A program made the position numbers and the translations under genes. From Polynucleobacter sp. VK25 (GTDB lineage Bacteria > Pseudomonadota > Gammaproteobacteria > Burkholderiales > Burkholderiaceae), in contig NZ_CP061288.1 in NCBI RefSeq assembly GCF_018687355.1, positions 692,144 to 756,143 on the forward strand: a stretch of 64,000 bases of DNA, given 5' to 3'. The notes beneath the pieces were generated by a model. The model was given only the letters and a program-made list of their open reading frames with translations. It was not told the DNA's origin and searched no databases. How positions within the stretch are numbered: position 1 is the stretch's first letter; each line of letters opens with the position of its first letter. This document shows, one piece after another, positions 53,335 through 63,297 of this stretch.

Positions 53335-54068
53335 AGCCAGTGGTGCAAGATGGTTTTATCAAAAGTCCAGGATTGCTCAATCTTAGTTTGATTTATGGAT
53401 ATTTGCAGTTGCTCTAAAAAGGCCTGTCTGGGCATTGGGGCCGCCCCCAATGAGAGGAGGTGAGCTGTCTCTTGCTGGCAGTCGATCATGTGAATATTGT
53501 TACTGAGGCACCAAGCGCTGAGTGCGGCTAATGCGATCTTTGATGCATTGGTCTTATGACTAAACATAGATTCACCAAACACCATGCCCCCAAAGGCGAC
53601 GCAATAGAGGCCGCCAGTCAGCTGACCCTCTTCCATAACAGCAATGCTATGGGCATTTCCTTGTTCATGAAGTGCGGTGTAGGCATCAATAATTTCGTGG
53701 GTGATCCAAGTGCCATCTTGATCTTTGCGGGAGCTGGTAGCGCATGAGCGTATGACTGCGCCAAAATCATCATCAACCATTATTTGCGAACGAGCATTTT
53801 GACAAAAGGAGCGAATAATTTTTCGCAAGGAGTCGCTGCATTTAAATGCCTGAGGCTTCAATATCATCCTGGGATCAGGAGACCACCAGAGAATAGGTTG
53901 GTTATCTGAATACCATGGAAAAATACCTTGTTGATAGGCGCGAGCAAGCTGCCCTGGATAGATATGCTCGCTGACTGCAATTAATCCGGGAACGCTGGGG
54001 TCAGGGTCTGCCTCTGTGAGAGGGTTTGGAAAAGGATCTTGAGGCCCTAACCAAGCAATCTGACTCAT
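53331..54068 (-). CDS. aat: Leucyl/phenylalanyl-tRNA-protein transferase
   Basis: It adds Leu or Phe to proteins starting with Lys or Arg, marking them for ClpAP through ClpS. The 245-residue protein has the family motifs [20 protein letters not shown] (residues 49-68), [19 protein letters not shown], and [19 protein letters not shown]. The length is normal. It is adjacent to bpt, giving a complete bacterial N-degron tagging pair in one operon. Confidence 0.96.
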   Translation of the reverse strand: MSQIAWLGPQDPFPNPLTEADPDPSVPGLIAVSEHIYPGQLARAYQQGIFPWYSDNQPILWWSPDPRMILKPQAFKCSDSLRKIIRSFCQNARSQIMVDDDFGAVIRSCATSSRKDQDGTWITHEIIDAYTALHEQGNAHSIAVMEEGQLTGGLYCVAFGGMVFGESMFSHKTNASKIALAALSAWCLSNNIHMIDCQQETAHLLSLGAAPMPRQAFLEQLQISINQTKIEQSWTFDKTILHHWL

Positions 54069-54074
54069 GCTGAC

Positions 54075-54635
54075 TCAAATACGTTCGGAGGGTAAAACAT
54101 CGCGGCTGCGCACATGAAATTCTTTCCCTGAATCTAAATGGCCTGCAGCGCGATCGGCAAAGAACCATTCGAGTGTTTGCTTAATAGTGGGAAAAGCTAA
54201 TTTATCCCAGGGGATTTCATGCTCATGAAAAAGTGCCACCTCTAAACTTTCTTCGCCAGCAGAAAACTCCGGCGTTGGCAGCTTGGCCAAATAGAACAGA
54301 TGCACTTGCTCTGCGTGGGGCACATTCAGCAAGGAATAAAGTGGTCCAATTTCCACGGCGGCACCGGCTTCTTCAAGAGTTTCGCGTGCGGCACCCTGAC
54401 TAGTGCTTTCACCCAACTCCATAAATCCAGCAGGTAAGGTCCAAAACCCATTGCGTGGCTCAATCGCTCGGCGACATAACAGAATCTGTTTGCCATACAC
54501 CGGAATGCTACCCACCACATTGCGGGGATTTTGATAGTGAATGCTGCCACAAGCTTCGCATACATGGCGTTCGCGCGAATCGTCGGCCGGAATCTTGATC
54601 GTTAATACAGAGGCACAGTTAGGGCAATACTTCAT
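54075..54635 (-). CDS. NUDIX hydrolase with N-terminal zinc ribbon
   Basis: The 186-residue protein starts with a four-Cys zinc ribbon (CPNC at residues 4-7 and CEAC near 26) as in NudC-like and related hydrolases. The Nudix box is complete: GFMELGESTSQGAARETLEE followed by AG. It hydrolyses a nucleoside diphosphate linked to another group; the exact substrate is unknown. It follows the pabB-pabC fusion gene by 9 bases and precedes aat by 6 bases, so it belongs to a tight same-strand series. Confidence 0.9.
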   Translation of the reverse strand: MKYCPNCASVLTIKIPADDSRERHVCEACGSIHYQNPRNVVGSIPVYGKQILLCRRAIEPRNGFWTLPAGFMELGESTSQGAARETLEEAGAAVEIGPLYSLLNVPHAEQVHLFYLAKLPTPEFSAGEESLEVALFHEHEIPWDKLAFPTIKQTLEWFFADRAAGHLDSGKEFHVRSRDVLPSERI

Positions 54636-54644
54636 GCTGACTTT

Positions 54645-56471
54645 CTAAAAGTGGGCTTTAATGGCGCCACGTAGGGCATTACTAAGAATAATCTCTTCTG
54701 CCATTGAAACATCTTTAATAGTCAGGTTAGCTTCACGGACATTCATGGAGGGGTCAGCAAGCAATACTGCGCGCATTACCCCAGGCAGAAGGCCGGCTGA
54801 AATAGGGGGTGTGAGCCATTCAGAGCTTCCTTGAGGCTTAATAAAAATGCTAGTCCTGCCACCCTCAGTAACAAAGCCTTGCTCATTCACAAACAGCGCA
54901 TCAAATCCACCTAGCTTCACAGCCTCTTGCCAAGCATGATCATAGAGCGTGCGATTGCTAATTTTGTGACGCAATAAGAAGTCTCCAGAAAACATGGTTA
55001 CGTCACCAGAAAGAATATCTTTGGCCCAAAAGATTTTGACAGGCTCGTTTGTTTGGTCAATGACTGCGCTTGTAACAGAAAGCTCGCCATTAGGCGCAAG
55101 ATCGAGTCTTAGTCGATAGGACAAATTTTTATCAAGGGATGCACAAGTGCTTGTAACCAAATTCGTTGCGACTTCTTGGTTGAAGGCAATTCTTAAAGAG
55201 AGAGCGGAGGCTTTCATCCTATATAGATGAGCCTCCCATCGGAGTGCCTCACCCTGAGAGATGGCGATGGTTTCAAATAGGCCTTGAGTGCTGGGCAGAT
55301 CCATGAGGAACGCTGCTTTAATGCGGCATTCCTGCCACTCTTGGCTAGCATCAGAATCATTGGTGATACCAGCACCTATCCCGAGTGTGAAATGAGATGC
55401 ATGAGACTGATCATCCCGATGAATCTCCAATGTCCGAATCGGCACACTAAAGGCAAAATTACCATTGGGGTCAAGCCAACCTAAGGCGCCGCAATAATAA
55501 CCACGGTCCTGAGGCTCTAACTCTTGAATAATTTCCATACTGCGTTTTTTGGGGGCACCTGTAACAGATCCGCATGGAAACACTGCTTTGAAAATATCGA
55601 AAAGTAAAGTTTCAGGCTGAATCTGCCCCTGCACGGTGGAAGTCATTTGCAAAACATCCCCATGTCTTGCTACTTCAAATAAATTAGGGACGGTGACTGT
55701 TCCTGGTAAAGAGATGCGGCTCAGATCGTTGCGCAGCAAGTCCACAATCATGACGTTCTCTGCTTGATTCTTGGGGTCCTCAGAGAGGGTGCTCGCTACT
55801 GCAGATAAAGCACTAGCAGTGCCTTTCATTGGCATCGCTTTTAATGTGTCGCCATCGCGTGCAATAAACAATTCAGGAGACTGCGACAATAAAAAATTAC
55901 CCTCATGCTCTATGTAAGCACCAAATCTTCCAGGCTGGCGGTCTCTTAAACGGCTATACAGGGCGAGTGGTGCGCCATATGTTTTACCTGTGATTCGGTA
56001 GGTGTGATTGATCTGGTAGGTATCGCCATTACGAATGTATTCTTGAATCGCAGCAATATCATTCGAAAATTGATCTTCATTCAGAGATTCCCGAATATCC
56101 ATTACCCCAGCATTACTTTGGGATTGATCGAGGGAAGTGAGCTTTTGGCTAATGCATAGATCTACATCTTGCTTAGAGAGTTTTTTGAAGTCTACAAATG
56201 ACCAGGCCTCAATTAAAGGGTGATGGTCATCGGGCAAATGTGATCTTTGAGGCAGTTTATGAATTTGTCTGCCCAACTCATAAGCAAAAGCGCCTACAAC
56301 ATATTCTCCTCTAGATAGAGCGGAAGATATTTCAGCAAAGCATTGTTGTGTCGCTACTAAATCAGTCGATTGATCACCGCTTGGAAGAACCCGCCAATAA
56401 TGAAGTGCATTCTCATAGAGGCGACTGGTAGGTGAGGCCGCGGTGCTTTGCGCATCGTCGAGCAAAATCAT
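54645..56471 (-). CDS. pabBC: Fused aminodeoxychorismate synthase component I and lyase (PabB-PabC)
   Basis: The fusion makes 4-aminobenzoate from chorismate for folate synthesis. The 608-residue protein has an N-terminal chorismate-binding domain (about residues 110-375, with GDTYQINHTYRI, MKGTASAL, ENVMIVDLLRNDLSRI and PCGSVTGAPKKRSMEII). The C-terminal class IV aminotransferase domain (about 390-605) has the PLP lysine in LRHKISNRTLYD and EGGRTSIFI. It needs a separate glutamine amidotransferase (PabA), not seen in this window. The stop is followed by the NUDIX gene after 9 bases. Confidence 0.94.
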   Translation of the reverse strand: MILLDDAQSTAASPTSRLYENALHYWRVLPSGDQSTDLVATQQCFAEISSALSRGEYVVGAFAYELGRQIHKLPQRSHLPDDHHPLIEAWSFVDFKKLSKQDVDLCISQKLTSLDQSQSNAGVMDIRESLNEDQFSNDIAAIQEYIRNGDTYQINHTYRITGKTYGAPLALYSRLRDRQPGRFGAYIEHEGNFLLSQSPELFIARDGDTLKAMPMKGTASALSAVASTLSEDPKNQAENVMIVDLLRNDLSRISLPGTVTVPNLFEVARHGDVLQMTSTVQGQIQPETLLFDIFKAVFPCGSVTGAPKKRSMEIIQELEPQDRGYYCGALGWLDPNGNFAFSVPIRTLEIHRDDQSHASHFTLGIGAGITNDSDASQEWQECRIKAAFLMDLPSTQGLFETIAISQGEALRWEAHLYRMKASALSLRIAFNQEVATNLVTSTCASLDKNLSYRLRLDLAPNGELSVTSAVIDQTNEPVKIFWAKDILSGDVTMFSGDFLLRHKISNRTLYDHAWQEAVKLGGFDALFVNEQGFVTEGGRTSIFIKPQGSSEWLTPPISAGLLPGVMRAVLLADPSMNVREANLTIKDVSMAEEIILSNALRGAIKAHF

Positions 56472-56495
56472 CGCGGCTGACCTAATAAGCTCTAT

Positions 56496-57071
56496 TTACT
56501 TCAGAATCGTGGCAGATTCGATAGTGACAGTCTTGCTTGGAACATCAACCATTCTGCCCATGCGCGGAGCGGGGGCAACCATCGTCGGTACTTTGCGGAT
56601 AGCGTCGATGGTCTGTGTGCCAGAAACTACTTTGCCAAACACGGTATATCCATTGCCCATAGCATTGGGGTAGTCCAGTGCGGCATTGTCTTTCACATTG
56701 ATGAAGAACTGTGAAGTTGCAGAATCTGGATCGGAGGTGCGCGCCATCGCAATCGTGTAAACATTATTCTTAAGGCCATTCTGCGCTTCAGACACTACTG
56801 GAGAATCTGTAGGCTTCTGATTTAAGTCAGCAGTAAACCCACCGCCCTGAATCATGAAGCCATCAATCACACGATGAAAGATGGTGCCATTATAAAAACC
56901 GCTCTTCACGTAATTTAAGAAGTTAGCAGTTGTCTTGGGTGCCTTTACATCATCAAGCTCAACCACGAAATTACCCATCGTGGTTTTGAATTCCACCTTT
57001 GGCCCTGCAAACACTGAATGACTGGTAAAACAAGAAACAGCCACTACAAGTGCGATAAATAGCTTACGCAT
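56496..57071 (-). CDS. ppiA: Periplasmic cyclophilin-type peptidyl-prolyl isomerase
   Basis: The 191-residue protein has a signal peptide (cleavage near SVFA, residues about 19-22) and a cyclophilin domain with FKTTMGNFVVELDD, YNGTIFHRVIDGFMIQGGGF (catalytic Arg, Phe and Met), and DSATSQFFINVKDNAALDY. The length and layout match PpiA of gram-negative bacteria. It catalyses cis-trans isomerisation of prolyl bonds in exported proteins. AAGGAGTT lies upstream of the ATG. The pabBC gene starts 24 bases after its stop. Confidence 0.95.
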   Translation of the reverse strand: MRKLFIALVVAVSCFTSHSVFAGPKVEFKTTMGNFVVELDDVKAPKTTANFLNYVKSGFYNGTIFHRVIDGFMIQGGGFTADLNQKPTDSPVVSEAQNGLKNNVYTIAMARTSDPDSATSQFFINVKDNAALDYPNAMGNGYTVFGKVVSGTQTIDAIRKVPTMVAPAPRMGRMVDVPSKTVTIESATILK

Positions 57072-57150
57072 AAGAACTCCTTCAATAAAAATAGCTTGTA
57101 TTTGATTGTATTGCCCAATACCGCTGAAGTGGAAAACCTGTTTGGGCTTA

Positions 57151-57777
57151 TCAGACTAGCCCATTAGGTACATTGCTGGCATAGGCATAAGAAGCTTCTT
57201 CAAACATGCCGGGTCTAGCAAGGTAATCCAAGGTCCAGTCAATGGTGTCCACACCCCAAAAGCACTGTTGATTGACTATCAGAGCAGGCACTCCAAATGC
57301 CCCATCGACTTTAGCTTGATTGGTATTGGCAATCAGCCTGGCTTTTACTTCAGGGCTTTCGGGTTTTGGTGTATCTGCTGGTAAGTTTAAGTAAGTGCAA
57401 AATTCTGGCCAGGATAGATTGGGATCTTTGCCCTCTACCCAAACATAATCAAAGGCGCGCTCAACCATAGCCCAATCGGCATTCTTCTCGATTAAGAGGC
57501 GCTGTGCCGCAACAGTCATAAACGGATGGTGCTCAGGAAAGCGAAAAGGAATGCCCAACTTCTCGGCTTGCCAAACACAGAACTGATAAGTATGTGGACG
57601 TTTCGCAGCTACTTCTCCTGGACCTTTGTTTTCAGATGCTCTGAGTAGACCGCCTAACAAAATAGGAACTGGCTTGATATCTAACTGATCTTCAAGACGC
57701 TTTCTTTGTTTGACGTAAAGATAAGCAAAGGGAGAGACGATATCGTAATAAAAAGTGGCAGCTATCTTCGTACTCAT
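57151..57777 (-). CDS. 2-hydroxychromene-2-carboxylate isomerase-like (DsbA/kappa-GST fold) protein
   Basis: The 208-residue thioredoxin-fold protein has the N-terminal FYYDIVSPFAYLY with Ser at the catalytic position and no CxxC, as in HCCA isomerases and kappa glutathione transferases. A cis-Pro loop FGVPALIVN is also present, along with FWGVDTIDWTLDYL at the C terminus. HCCA isomerase acts in naphthalene degradation, but no other genes of that pathway are here, so the true substrate is uncertain. It is cytosolic. Confidence 0.88.
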   Translation of the reverse strand: MSTKIAATFYYDIVSPFAYLYVKQRKRLEDQLDIKPVPILLGGLLRASENKGPGEVAAKRPHTYQFCVWQAEKLGIPFRFPEHHPFMTVAAQRLLIEKNADWAMVERAFDYVWVEGKDPNLSWPEFCTYLNLPADTPKPESPEVKARLIANTNQAKVDGAFGVPALIVNQQCFWGVDTIDWTLDYLARPGMFEEASYAYASNVPNGLV

Positions 57778-57810
57778 ATGATCTTGCAGGTTATTTCTCG
57801 ATTTATTCTT

Positions 57811-59124
57811 TTATTTCTTCTTGTGCTCATCATCGAGCTTTTTCAAGAAAGCCAGTTTTTCTTTGATTTGCGCCTCTAGTCCACGCTCAACCGGCTCATA
57901 CCAATGGGGTTCTTTCATGCCATCTGGTAGATAGGATTCGCCAGCAGCATAGCCATGAGGCTCATCATGGGCATAGCGATACGCTTTGCCATGACCAAGC
58001 TCTTTCATTAACTTCGTAGGGGCATTGCGTAGGTGATTGGGTACTGCCTTAGATTGATCATTCGCGACATAAGCACGAGCTGCGTTAAAAGCGTTGTAGC
58101 TGGCATTGCTCTTAGAAGCAACCGCAAGATAAACCACCGCTTGTCCCAGTGCAAGCTCGCCTTCAGGGGAGCCCAGCCTTTCGAAGGTCTGAGCTGCATC
58201 GTTAGCTAACTGCATTGCTCGTGGATCTGCTAGACCAATATCTTCCCAGGCCATTCGAATAATGCGTCTGGCTAGGTAGCGGGGGTCTGCGCCGCCATCA
58301 AGCATACGACAAAACCAATACAAGGCGGCATCTGGATTGGATCCTCGAACGGATTTATGTAGCGCGGAGATCTGATCGTAGAAATGATCGCCACCTTTAT
58401 CAAAGCGCCGTGCTTGAGCGCTTAGTGCGTTTTCAATAAATTGCTGACCCACTATCTTGATTTCTGCATTTGGGGTGAGTGCCGCATTACGTACTTGTTC
58501 AACCAAGTTCAGCAGGCGTCTGGCATCACCATCAGCATTTGAGATGAGCGTATCAATTGCTGCAGATTCAAATTGCACTTCAGGCATGGCATGCTGATGC
58601 GCACGTTTAAAGAGGAGTTTCAACTCTTCTGGAGTTAGGGACTTCAGTACATAAACCTGGGCCCGTGATAGTAATGCTGAGTTCACTTCAAATGAAGGGT
58701 TCTCGGTAGTGGCGCCAATAAAGGTAAATAAGCCTGATTCCACATGGGGTAGCAGGGCATCTTGTTGGCTTTTATTAAAGCGATGGATTTCATCTACAAA
58801 CAGAATTGTTTGTTTGCCATACTGATCCATGTTTCGCTGAGCTTGCTCAATTGCTTCGCGGATTTCCTTTACGCCAGCAAGAACTGCGGATATCGCAATG
58901 AACTCTCGATCAAATGCCTTGGCTGAAAGACGTGCCAGCGTAGTTTTGCCAACGCCTGGAGGTCCCCACAGAATCATCGAGTGAGGCTTGCCAGAGGCAA
59001 AGGCCAGATTGAGCGGTTTGCCGCTAGTTAATAGATGGGCTTGTCCTATGACTTCTTCAATCGTTTTTGGGCGCAATGCTTCCGCTAATGGAGGGGGCGG
59101 AGCGCTGTCAAAAAGATTGCTCAT
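57811..59124 (-). CDS. rarA: Replication-associated recombination protein A (RarA/MgsA)
   Basis: An AAA+ ATPase related to clamp loaders that acts at stalled replication forks. The 437-residue protein has Walker [15 protein letters not shown] (about residues 53-66), Walker [17 protein letters not shown], sensor 1 [11 protein letters not shown] and sensor 2 [12 protein letters not shown]. The C-terminal tetramerisation domain ([22 protein letters not shown]) follows. The length is normal. A DUF3429 gene lies 4 bases upstream and ends just before its ATG. Confidence 0.97.
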   Translation of the reverse strand: MSNLFDSAPPPPLAEALRPKTIEEVIGQAHLLTSGKPLNLAFASGKPHSMILWGPPGVGKTTLARLSAKAFDREFIAISAVLAGVKEIREAIEQAQRNMDQYGKQTILFVDEIHRFNKSQQDALLPHVESGLFTFIGATTENPSFEVNSALLSRAQVYVLKSLTPEELKLLFKRAHQHAMPEVQFESAAIDTLISNADGDARRLLNLVEQVRNAALTPNAEIKIVGQQFIENALSAQARRFDKGGDHFYDQISALHKSVRGSNPDAALYWFCRMLDGGADPRYLARRIIRMAWEDIGLADPRAMQLANDAAQTFERLGSPEGELALGQAVVYLAVASKSNASYNAFNAARAYVANDQSKAVPNHLRNAPTKLMKELGHGKAYRYAHDEPHGYAAGESYLPDGMKEPHWYEPVERGLEAQIKEKLAFLKKLDDEHKKK

Positions 59125-59128
59125 TGCA

Positions 59129-59608
59129 TCATGCTTGAATAAAAAGAATTACTAGGGATGCCCAAGTAAGGCATGCAGCGGCAACATAGGTCAAACGATT
59201 GCGCATCGTCATGAACGCATTTCGAGTCGCTTCATCAGAAAAATAATATTGATAGGTGTTCTGATCAATATTGCGCTGAATAATTAAAGTGGAGGCCAAA
59301 ATCAGTAAACCCACTGGTATATAAATATGCAGCGCTAGCCATGCAACTAAAGCTGGAATAACGCCCCAGATCCAAGCATTACGGTCTTCCCAGCGATCGC
59401 CCACAGGTGCTTTGCCGAGCAAGTGCAGATTGGCACCCCAATGTAAGGCGCCCATAAATGAGGTGATTACAGCGCCATAACCCGCTAAAGATTCGGCGCT
59501 TAAGTAATTCAATGGGGTTGGAGCCAACTGCACCATTAAGGCTAAGCCAATAAATGGAATAAGACCGGCATAGCCAAGTTTGCGAACTAAAGGGGAGATA
59601 GGGTTCAC
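59129..59608 (-). CDS. DUF3429 membrane protein
   Basis: The 159-residue protein has about five hydrophobic segments and the DUF3429 hallmarks: an N-terminal LGYAGLIPFIGLA, then YGAVITSFMGALHWG, and a C-terminal region with RLTYVAAACL. Proteins of this family are small inner-membrane proteins of unknown function, common in proteobacteria. It lies between the 3-hydroxyacyl-CoA dehydrogenase gene (36 bases upstream) and rarA (4 bases downstream). Confidence 0.88.
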   Translation of the reverse strand: MNPISPLVRKLGYAGLIPFIGLALMVQLAPTPLNYLSAESLAGYGAVITSFMGALHWGANLHLLGKAPVGDRWEDRNAWIWGVIPALVAWLALHIYIPVGLLILASTLIIQRNIDQNTYQYYFSDEATRNAFMTMRNRLTYVAAACLTWASLVILFIQA

Positions 59609-59644
59609 GATGGAGGTATCTAAGTTAATAAGTTGTGAGTGAAA

Positions 59645-60499
59645 TTATTTATCGTAGGTATAGACACCGCGACCTGTTTTGCGTCCGAGATATCCGGCTG
59701 CAACCATCTCGCGCAGAAGTGGGCAGGGGCGGTATTTAGAGTCGCTGAAGTTTTCAAAATAGACTTCCATGACAGCCAAGCAAGTATCTAGTCCGATCAG
59801 ATCTGCCAAAGCCAGTGGGCCAATTGGTTGATTGCAGCCTAACTTCATGCCAGCATCAATATCTTCCGGGCTAGCAAGTCCTTCTGACAGCACAAAGAAA
59901 GCTTCGTTAATCATTGGTAACAAAATACGATTAACCACAAAGCCTGGTGAGTTTTTAACCGTGATTGGCTCTTTGCCTACATGCTTAGCCATATCAATAA
60001 TGGCAGCATGAGTAGTATCACTGGTTTGCAGGCCGCGGATCACTTCCACCAGAGCCATCAGGGGTGGCGGGTTAAAGAAGTGCATGCCAATAAAGCGGGC
60101 AGGGTTGGAGTCAAGCGCTGCGAGTTTGGTGATGGATAGCGAGGAGGTGTTGGTGGCAATGATGGTGTCTTTGCTCACCATTTCATCTACTTGCTTAAGT
60201 ATCTTTTCTTTAATTGCTTGATTCTCGGTGGCGGCTTCAATGACCAGCCCCAATCCTTTAAGGTCGGCGTAAGAGGTGCTACCTTTAATGCGATTAAGTG
60301 CAGCTTCCTTGGCTTCAACGGTAATCGTTTCTTTTTTGACGAGACGATCTAAGCTTTTGCCAATTTGTTCAAGACCACGTTGTACGGCAGCTTCATTAAT
60401 ATCAACCATGACTACATCCAGGCCTGCTACAGCACATACTTGGGCAATACCGTTACCCATAGTTCCGGCACCAATGACGCCTACTGATTGAATACTCAT
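59645..60499 (-). CDS. hbd: 3-hydroxybutyryl-CoA dehydrogenase
   Basis: NAD(P)-dependent oxidation of 3-hydroxyacyl-CoA. It has 284 residues from the ATG at 60499 (MSIQSVGVIGAGTMGNG), which has GAGGAAAT just upstream; an ATG at 60556 would add 19 residues that read into the GST gene. The Rossmann motif GAGTMGNGIAQ, the catalytic HFFNPPPLMALVEV (His) with an upstream Glu, and the C-terminal domain (NSPGFVVNRILLPMINEA, DLIGLD) are all present. The single-domain length separates it from FadB. It may link to PHB or fatty acid metabolism with the phasin elsewhere in the window. Confidence 0.95.
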   Translation of the reverse strand: MSIQSVGVIGAGTMGNGIAQVCAVAGLDVVMVDINEAAVQRGLEQIGKSLDRLVKKETITVEAKEAALNRIKGSTSYADLKGLGLVIEAATENQAIKEKILKQVDEMVSKDTIIATNTSSLSITKLAALDSNPARFIGMHFFNPPPLMALVEVIRGLQTSDTTHAAIIDMAKHVGKEPITVKNSPGFVVNRILLPMINEAFFVLSEGLASPEDIDAGMKLGCNQPIGPLALADLIGLDTCLAVMEVYFENFSDSKYRPCPLLREMVAAGYLGRKTGRGVYTYDK

Positions 60500-60500
60500 C

Positions 60501-61232
60501 TTATTTCCTCTTTTGATACTGGGTGGAACCAAATAGCTGCTCTCTTGCCTTGTCATCGTGCAAGGGCTTACGTAATGCGGTTAATACTTCGCAACCACGC
60601 TTTACTGCTGGTCGTTCACCAATCTTTTCAAACCACTTTTTGAAATGCGGGTAGTCGTTGATGTCGATACCTTGATTCTTCCAGTTACGCGTCCATGGAT
60701 AAATCGCAATATCAGCAATAGAGTAGGATTTCCCAGCAATATAAGGATTATCTTTCAGTTGGCCGTCCAACACCCCATAGATGCGTTTAGCTTCATTGGT
60801 GTAGCGATTGATGGCGTATTCAATCTTCTCAGGTGCGTAAAGGCGGAAGTGGTGGTTTTGCCCAAGCATGGGTCCAAGTCCACCCATTTGGAACATCAGC
60901 CATTGCAGTACTTCGTACTTGCCGCGCGTGTCTTGCGGCAAGAACTTGCCAGTCTTGCTCGCCAAATAGAGCAGAATCGCGCCGGACTCAAAAAGGCTGA
61001 TGGGTTTGCCGTCCGGTCCATTGGGATCAACGATTGCTGGAATCTTGTTATTGGGGCTAATTTTTAAAAAGGCTTTGGCAAATTGATCTCCAGCACCAAT
61101 ATCAATCGGGTGGGCAATCCAGTCGCGACCTAAGCGATAGCCACATTCTTCGAGCATGATGTGAATCTTGTGACCATTGGGTGTTGGCCAGCTGTAGACA
61201 TCAATCACGCTATTGGATTTTGGATTGGACAT
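60501..61232 (-). CDS. yfcG: Nu-class glutathione S-transferase (YfcG-type disulfide-bond reductase)
   Basis: It has 243 residues from the ATG at 61232, chosen because AGAGGAAAAT stands directly upstream; an ATG at 61301 would overlap the aminotransferase gene. The sequence follows YfcG closely: PTPNGHKIHIMLEE (the Asn/Thr glutathione site), FLKISPNNKIPAIVDPNG, SLFESGAILLYLA and GGLGPMLGQNHHF. YfcG-type enzymes bind two glutathiones and reduce disulfides rather than conjugate. It is 8 bases after the aminotransferase stop and 1 base before the hbd start, so the three genes form a tight series. Confidence 0.92.
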   Translation of the reverse strand: MSNPKSNSVIDVYSWPTPNGHKIHIMLEECGYRLGRDWIAHPIDIGAGDQFAKAFLKISPNNKIPAIVDPNGPDGKPISLFESGAILLYLASKTGKFLPQDTRGKYEVLQWLMFQMGGLGPMLGQNHHFRLYAPEKIEYAINRYTNEAKRIYGVLDGQLKDNPYIAGKSYSIADIAIYPWTRNWKNQGIDINDYPHFKKWFEKIGERPAVKRGCEVLTALRKPLHDDKAREQLFGSTQYQKRK

Positions 61233-61240
61233 ATTTTCCT

Positions 61241-62437
61241 CTATAAGGTTTGTAAGCGCTGCAGCGCATTTGCAAGAGTCTGGTCTTGCTTTGCAAAACA
61301 AAAACGAATGACTCCAGACTCGGTAGCTTGATCATAAAAAGCAGAGACAGGAATGGCAGCCACCCCAACTTCGGTAGTAAGCCATTTACAAAAATCAGCC
61401 TCATTTAATTTGGCTTGAGGAATTTCCAATGCAGAGTAATCGGCACATTGAAAATAACTGCCTAGAGTAGGGAGTAATTTGAATTTAGTTTGACTCAACC
61501 CCGCTCTAAAAAAATCTCGCTTAGCTTGATAAAAGGCTGGCAAATTTAAGTAATGTTTTTCATCTGAAAGATAGGCAGCCAAGCCGTATTGCATTGGCGT
61601 ATTAACAGCAAAGACATTGAATTGATGAACCTTGCGAAACTCTTTTGTCATCGCAGGCGGGGCGGCAACATAACCCACTTTCCAGCCAGTAACGTGAAAG
61701 GTTTTCCCAAAGCTAGAAACCAGAAAGCTCCTGGCTGCTAGCTCTGGGTGGGATGCAACGCTATGATGCTTGGCACCGTCATAGACCATATGCTCATAGA
61801 CTTCATCGCTCAGAACTAATGCGGAAGTGTTGCGAACTAAATCTGCCAGGCGATCTAGGTCTGCTTTATCCCAAACCATGCCAGTAGGATTGTGAGGAGT
61901 ATTAAATAAAATGAGTCGCGTTTTGGGATTGATTGCCTGGGCCAATAAATCCCATGGAATTTCGTAGGCAGCAACTTGCCCAGAGTCATCGCGTACGACT
62001 TGCAATGAAATCGCAATCGTTTTACCTCCCGCTAAATCGATTGCGGGGCGGTAACAGTCGAAAGCGGGTTCGATGATGATGACTTCATCGCCAGGTCCAA
62101 CGCAAGAGAGTATGGCTGTAAAAATAGCCTGTGTGCCACCGGCGGTAATTGTGATTTCAGTTTCAGGATCGTAGTGGTGGCCATAAAGAGATTCAATCTT
62201 TTTGCTAACGCCATTACGAAGCTCTGCAACCCCAGCCATTGGAGGATATTGATTGCGATCTGACAGCATAGCTGCATTCACATCGGCAATCAGCTTTCGG
62301 TCGCAAGGAAAGTCAGGAAAGCCTTGCCCCAGATTAATCGCTTGATGCTCTGCAGCAAGGGCAGACATTACCGTAAAGATCGTGGTTCCCACCAGCGGAA
62401 GGCGACTTGGAAAAGAGGGGGTCTCTAGTGGGCTCAT
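61241..62437 (-). CDS. Methionine aminotransferase-like (YbdL) class I/II aminotransferase
   Basis: The 398-residue fold-type I PLP enzyme begins with INLGQGFPDFPCD, the hallmark of the YbdL/kynurenine-aminotransferase group. The PLP lysine lies in SSFGKTFHVTGWKVGY, the cofactor-stacking region in GGTQAIF, and NTPHNPTGMVW and LSDEVYEHMVYDG are conserved. Members prefer methionine, and also phenylalanine, tyrosine or glutamine, as amino donors; the exact pairing here is not determined. The start lies divergent from yaaA, 83 bases away. Confidence 0.9.
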   Translation of the reverse strand: MSPLETPSFPSRLPLVGTTIFTVMSALAAEHQAINLGQGFPDFPCDRKLIADVNAAMLSDRNQYPPMAGVAELRNGVSKKIESLYGHHYDPETEITITAGGTQAIFTAILSCVGPGDEVIIIEPAFDCYRPAIDLAGGKTIAISLQVVRDDSGQVAAYEIPWDLLAQAINPKTRLILFNTPHNPTGMVWDKADLDRLADLVRNTSALVLSDEVYEHMVYDGAKHHSVASHPELAARSFLVSSFGKTFHVTGWKVGYVAAPPAMTKEFRKVHQFNVFAVNTPMQYGLAAYLSDEKHYLNLPAFYQAKRDFFRAGLSQTKFKLLPTLGSYFQCADYSALEIPQAKLNEADFCKWLTTEVGVAAIPVSAFYDQATESGVIRFCFAKQDQTLANALQRLQTL

Positions 62438-62467
62438 GGAGGGGAGGTGGTGATCAGTCTTTTAAAG

Positions 62468-62479
62468 CGGATATATCCG
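62468..62479. promoter_or_regulatory. Palindrome in the yaaA upstream region
   Basis: CGGATATATCCG is a perfect 12-base palindrome just before TAGAAT (62488-62493), a good -10 for yaaA. It lies between yaaA and the divergent aminotransferase gene and may be an operator for either. Confidence 0.35.
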
Positions 62480-62520
62480 GTAGTCGCTAGAATGGTAAAA
62501 ATACATTAACAAATTGTGCC

Positions 62521-63297
62521 ATGCTGATCGTTCTCTCACCTGCTAAATCTCTGGATTACAAGACCCCTGCAATGGTCAAGGCTCCAACCATGCCCGAGTT
62601 TGTCTCAGAATCAGCCAAGCTCATTGCAGACCTCAAGAAGCTGGGTCCGCAGGATGTTGCCAAATTAATGGGTCTATCCGATCAATTAGCCATTTTGAAT
62701 GTTGGTCGTTATCGGGACTGGTCCAAGAAATTCACTGCAGAGAACAGTAAGCCGGCAATCTATGCTTTTGATGGGGATGTCTATGATGGGTTTGATGTCA
62801 AAACCCTAAATGCTAAAGCGGTGGCGTTTGCTCAAGACCACATCCGCATTTTGTCAGGCCTGTACGGTGCGCTAAAGCCATTAGATCTGATGCAGCCTTA
62901 TCGCCTCGAGATGGGTACGGCATTTAAAAATCCCAGAGGTAAGGATCTCTATGCTTTTTGGGGGAGTCGCGTCACCGACTTCATCAAGAAGGATCTGGAG
63001 AAGCAAAAGAAGCCTGCGCTCTTAAACTTAGCCTCAGAGGAGTATTTCAAGGTACTCCAGCCTAAAGAGTTGGATTGCCAGGTCATTTCCCCTGTTTTTC
63101 AGGATGCTAAGGACGGTAAGTACAAAATCATTTCTTTTTATGCCAAGCGTGCTCGTGGCTTAATGGCGCGCTACGTTGTTGAAAATCGTATTACCGATCC
63201 AGCAGATTTAAAAGGCTTCAATTTAGATGGTTATAAATACTTTGCTGCAGAATCTACAGTAGATAAGCCGGTGTTTAGAAGGGCAGAAAGAAAATAA
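62521..63297 (+). CDS. yaaA: Peroxide stress protein YaaA
   Basis: The 258-residue protein has the YaaA/DUF328 signatures [13 protein letters not shown] at the N terminus, [29 protein letters not shown], and [14 protein letters not shown] near the C terminus. In E. coli it is induced by OxyR and limits free iron during peroxide stress, through a DNA-binding fold related to helix-hairpin-helix proteins. No strong Shine-Dalgarno is visible before the ATG. The stop overlaps the next start (TAATG), so the DUF2863 gene is likely coupled. Confidence 0.95.
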   Translation: MLIVLSPAKSLDYKTPAMVKAPTMPEFVSESAKLIADLKKLGPQDVAKLMGLSDQLAILNVGRYRDWSKKFTAENSKPAIYAFDGDVYDGFDVKTLNAKAVAFAQDHIRILSGLYGALKPLDLMQPYRLEMGTAFKNPRGKDLYAFWGSRVTDFIKKDLEKQKKPALLNLASEEYFKVLQPKELDCQVISPVFQDAKDGKYKIISFYAKRARGLMARYVVENRITDPADLKGFNLDGYKYFAAESTVDKPVFRRAERK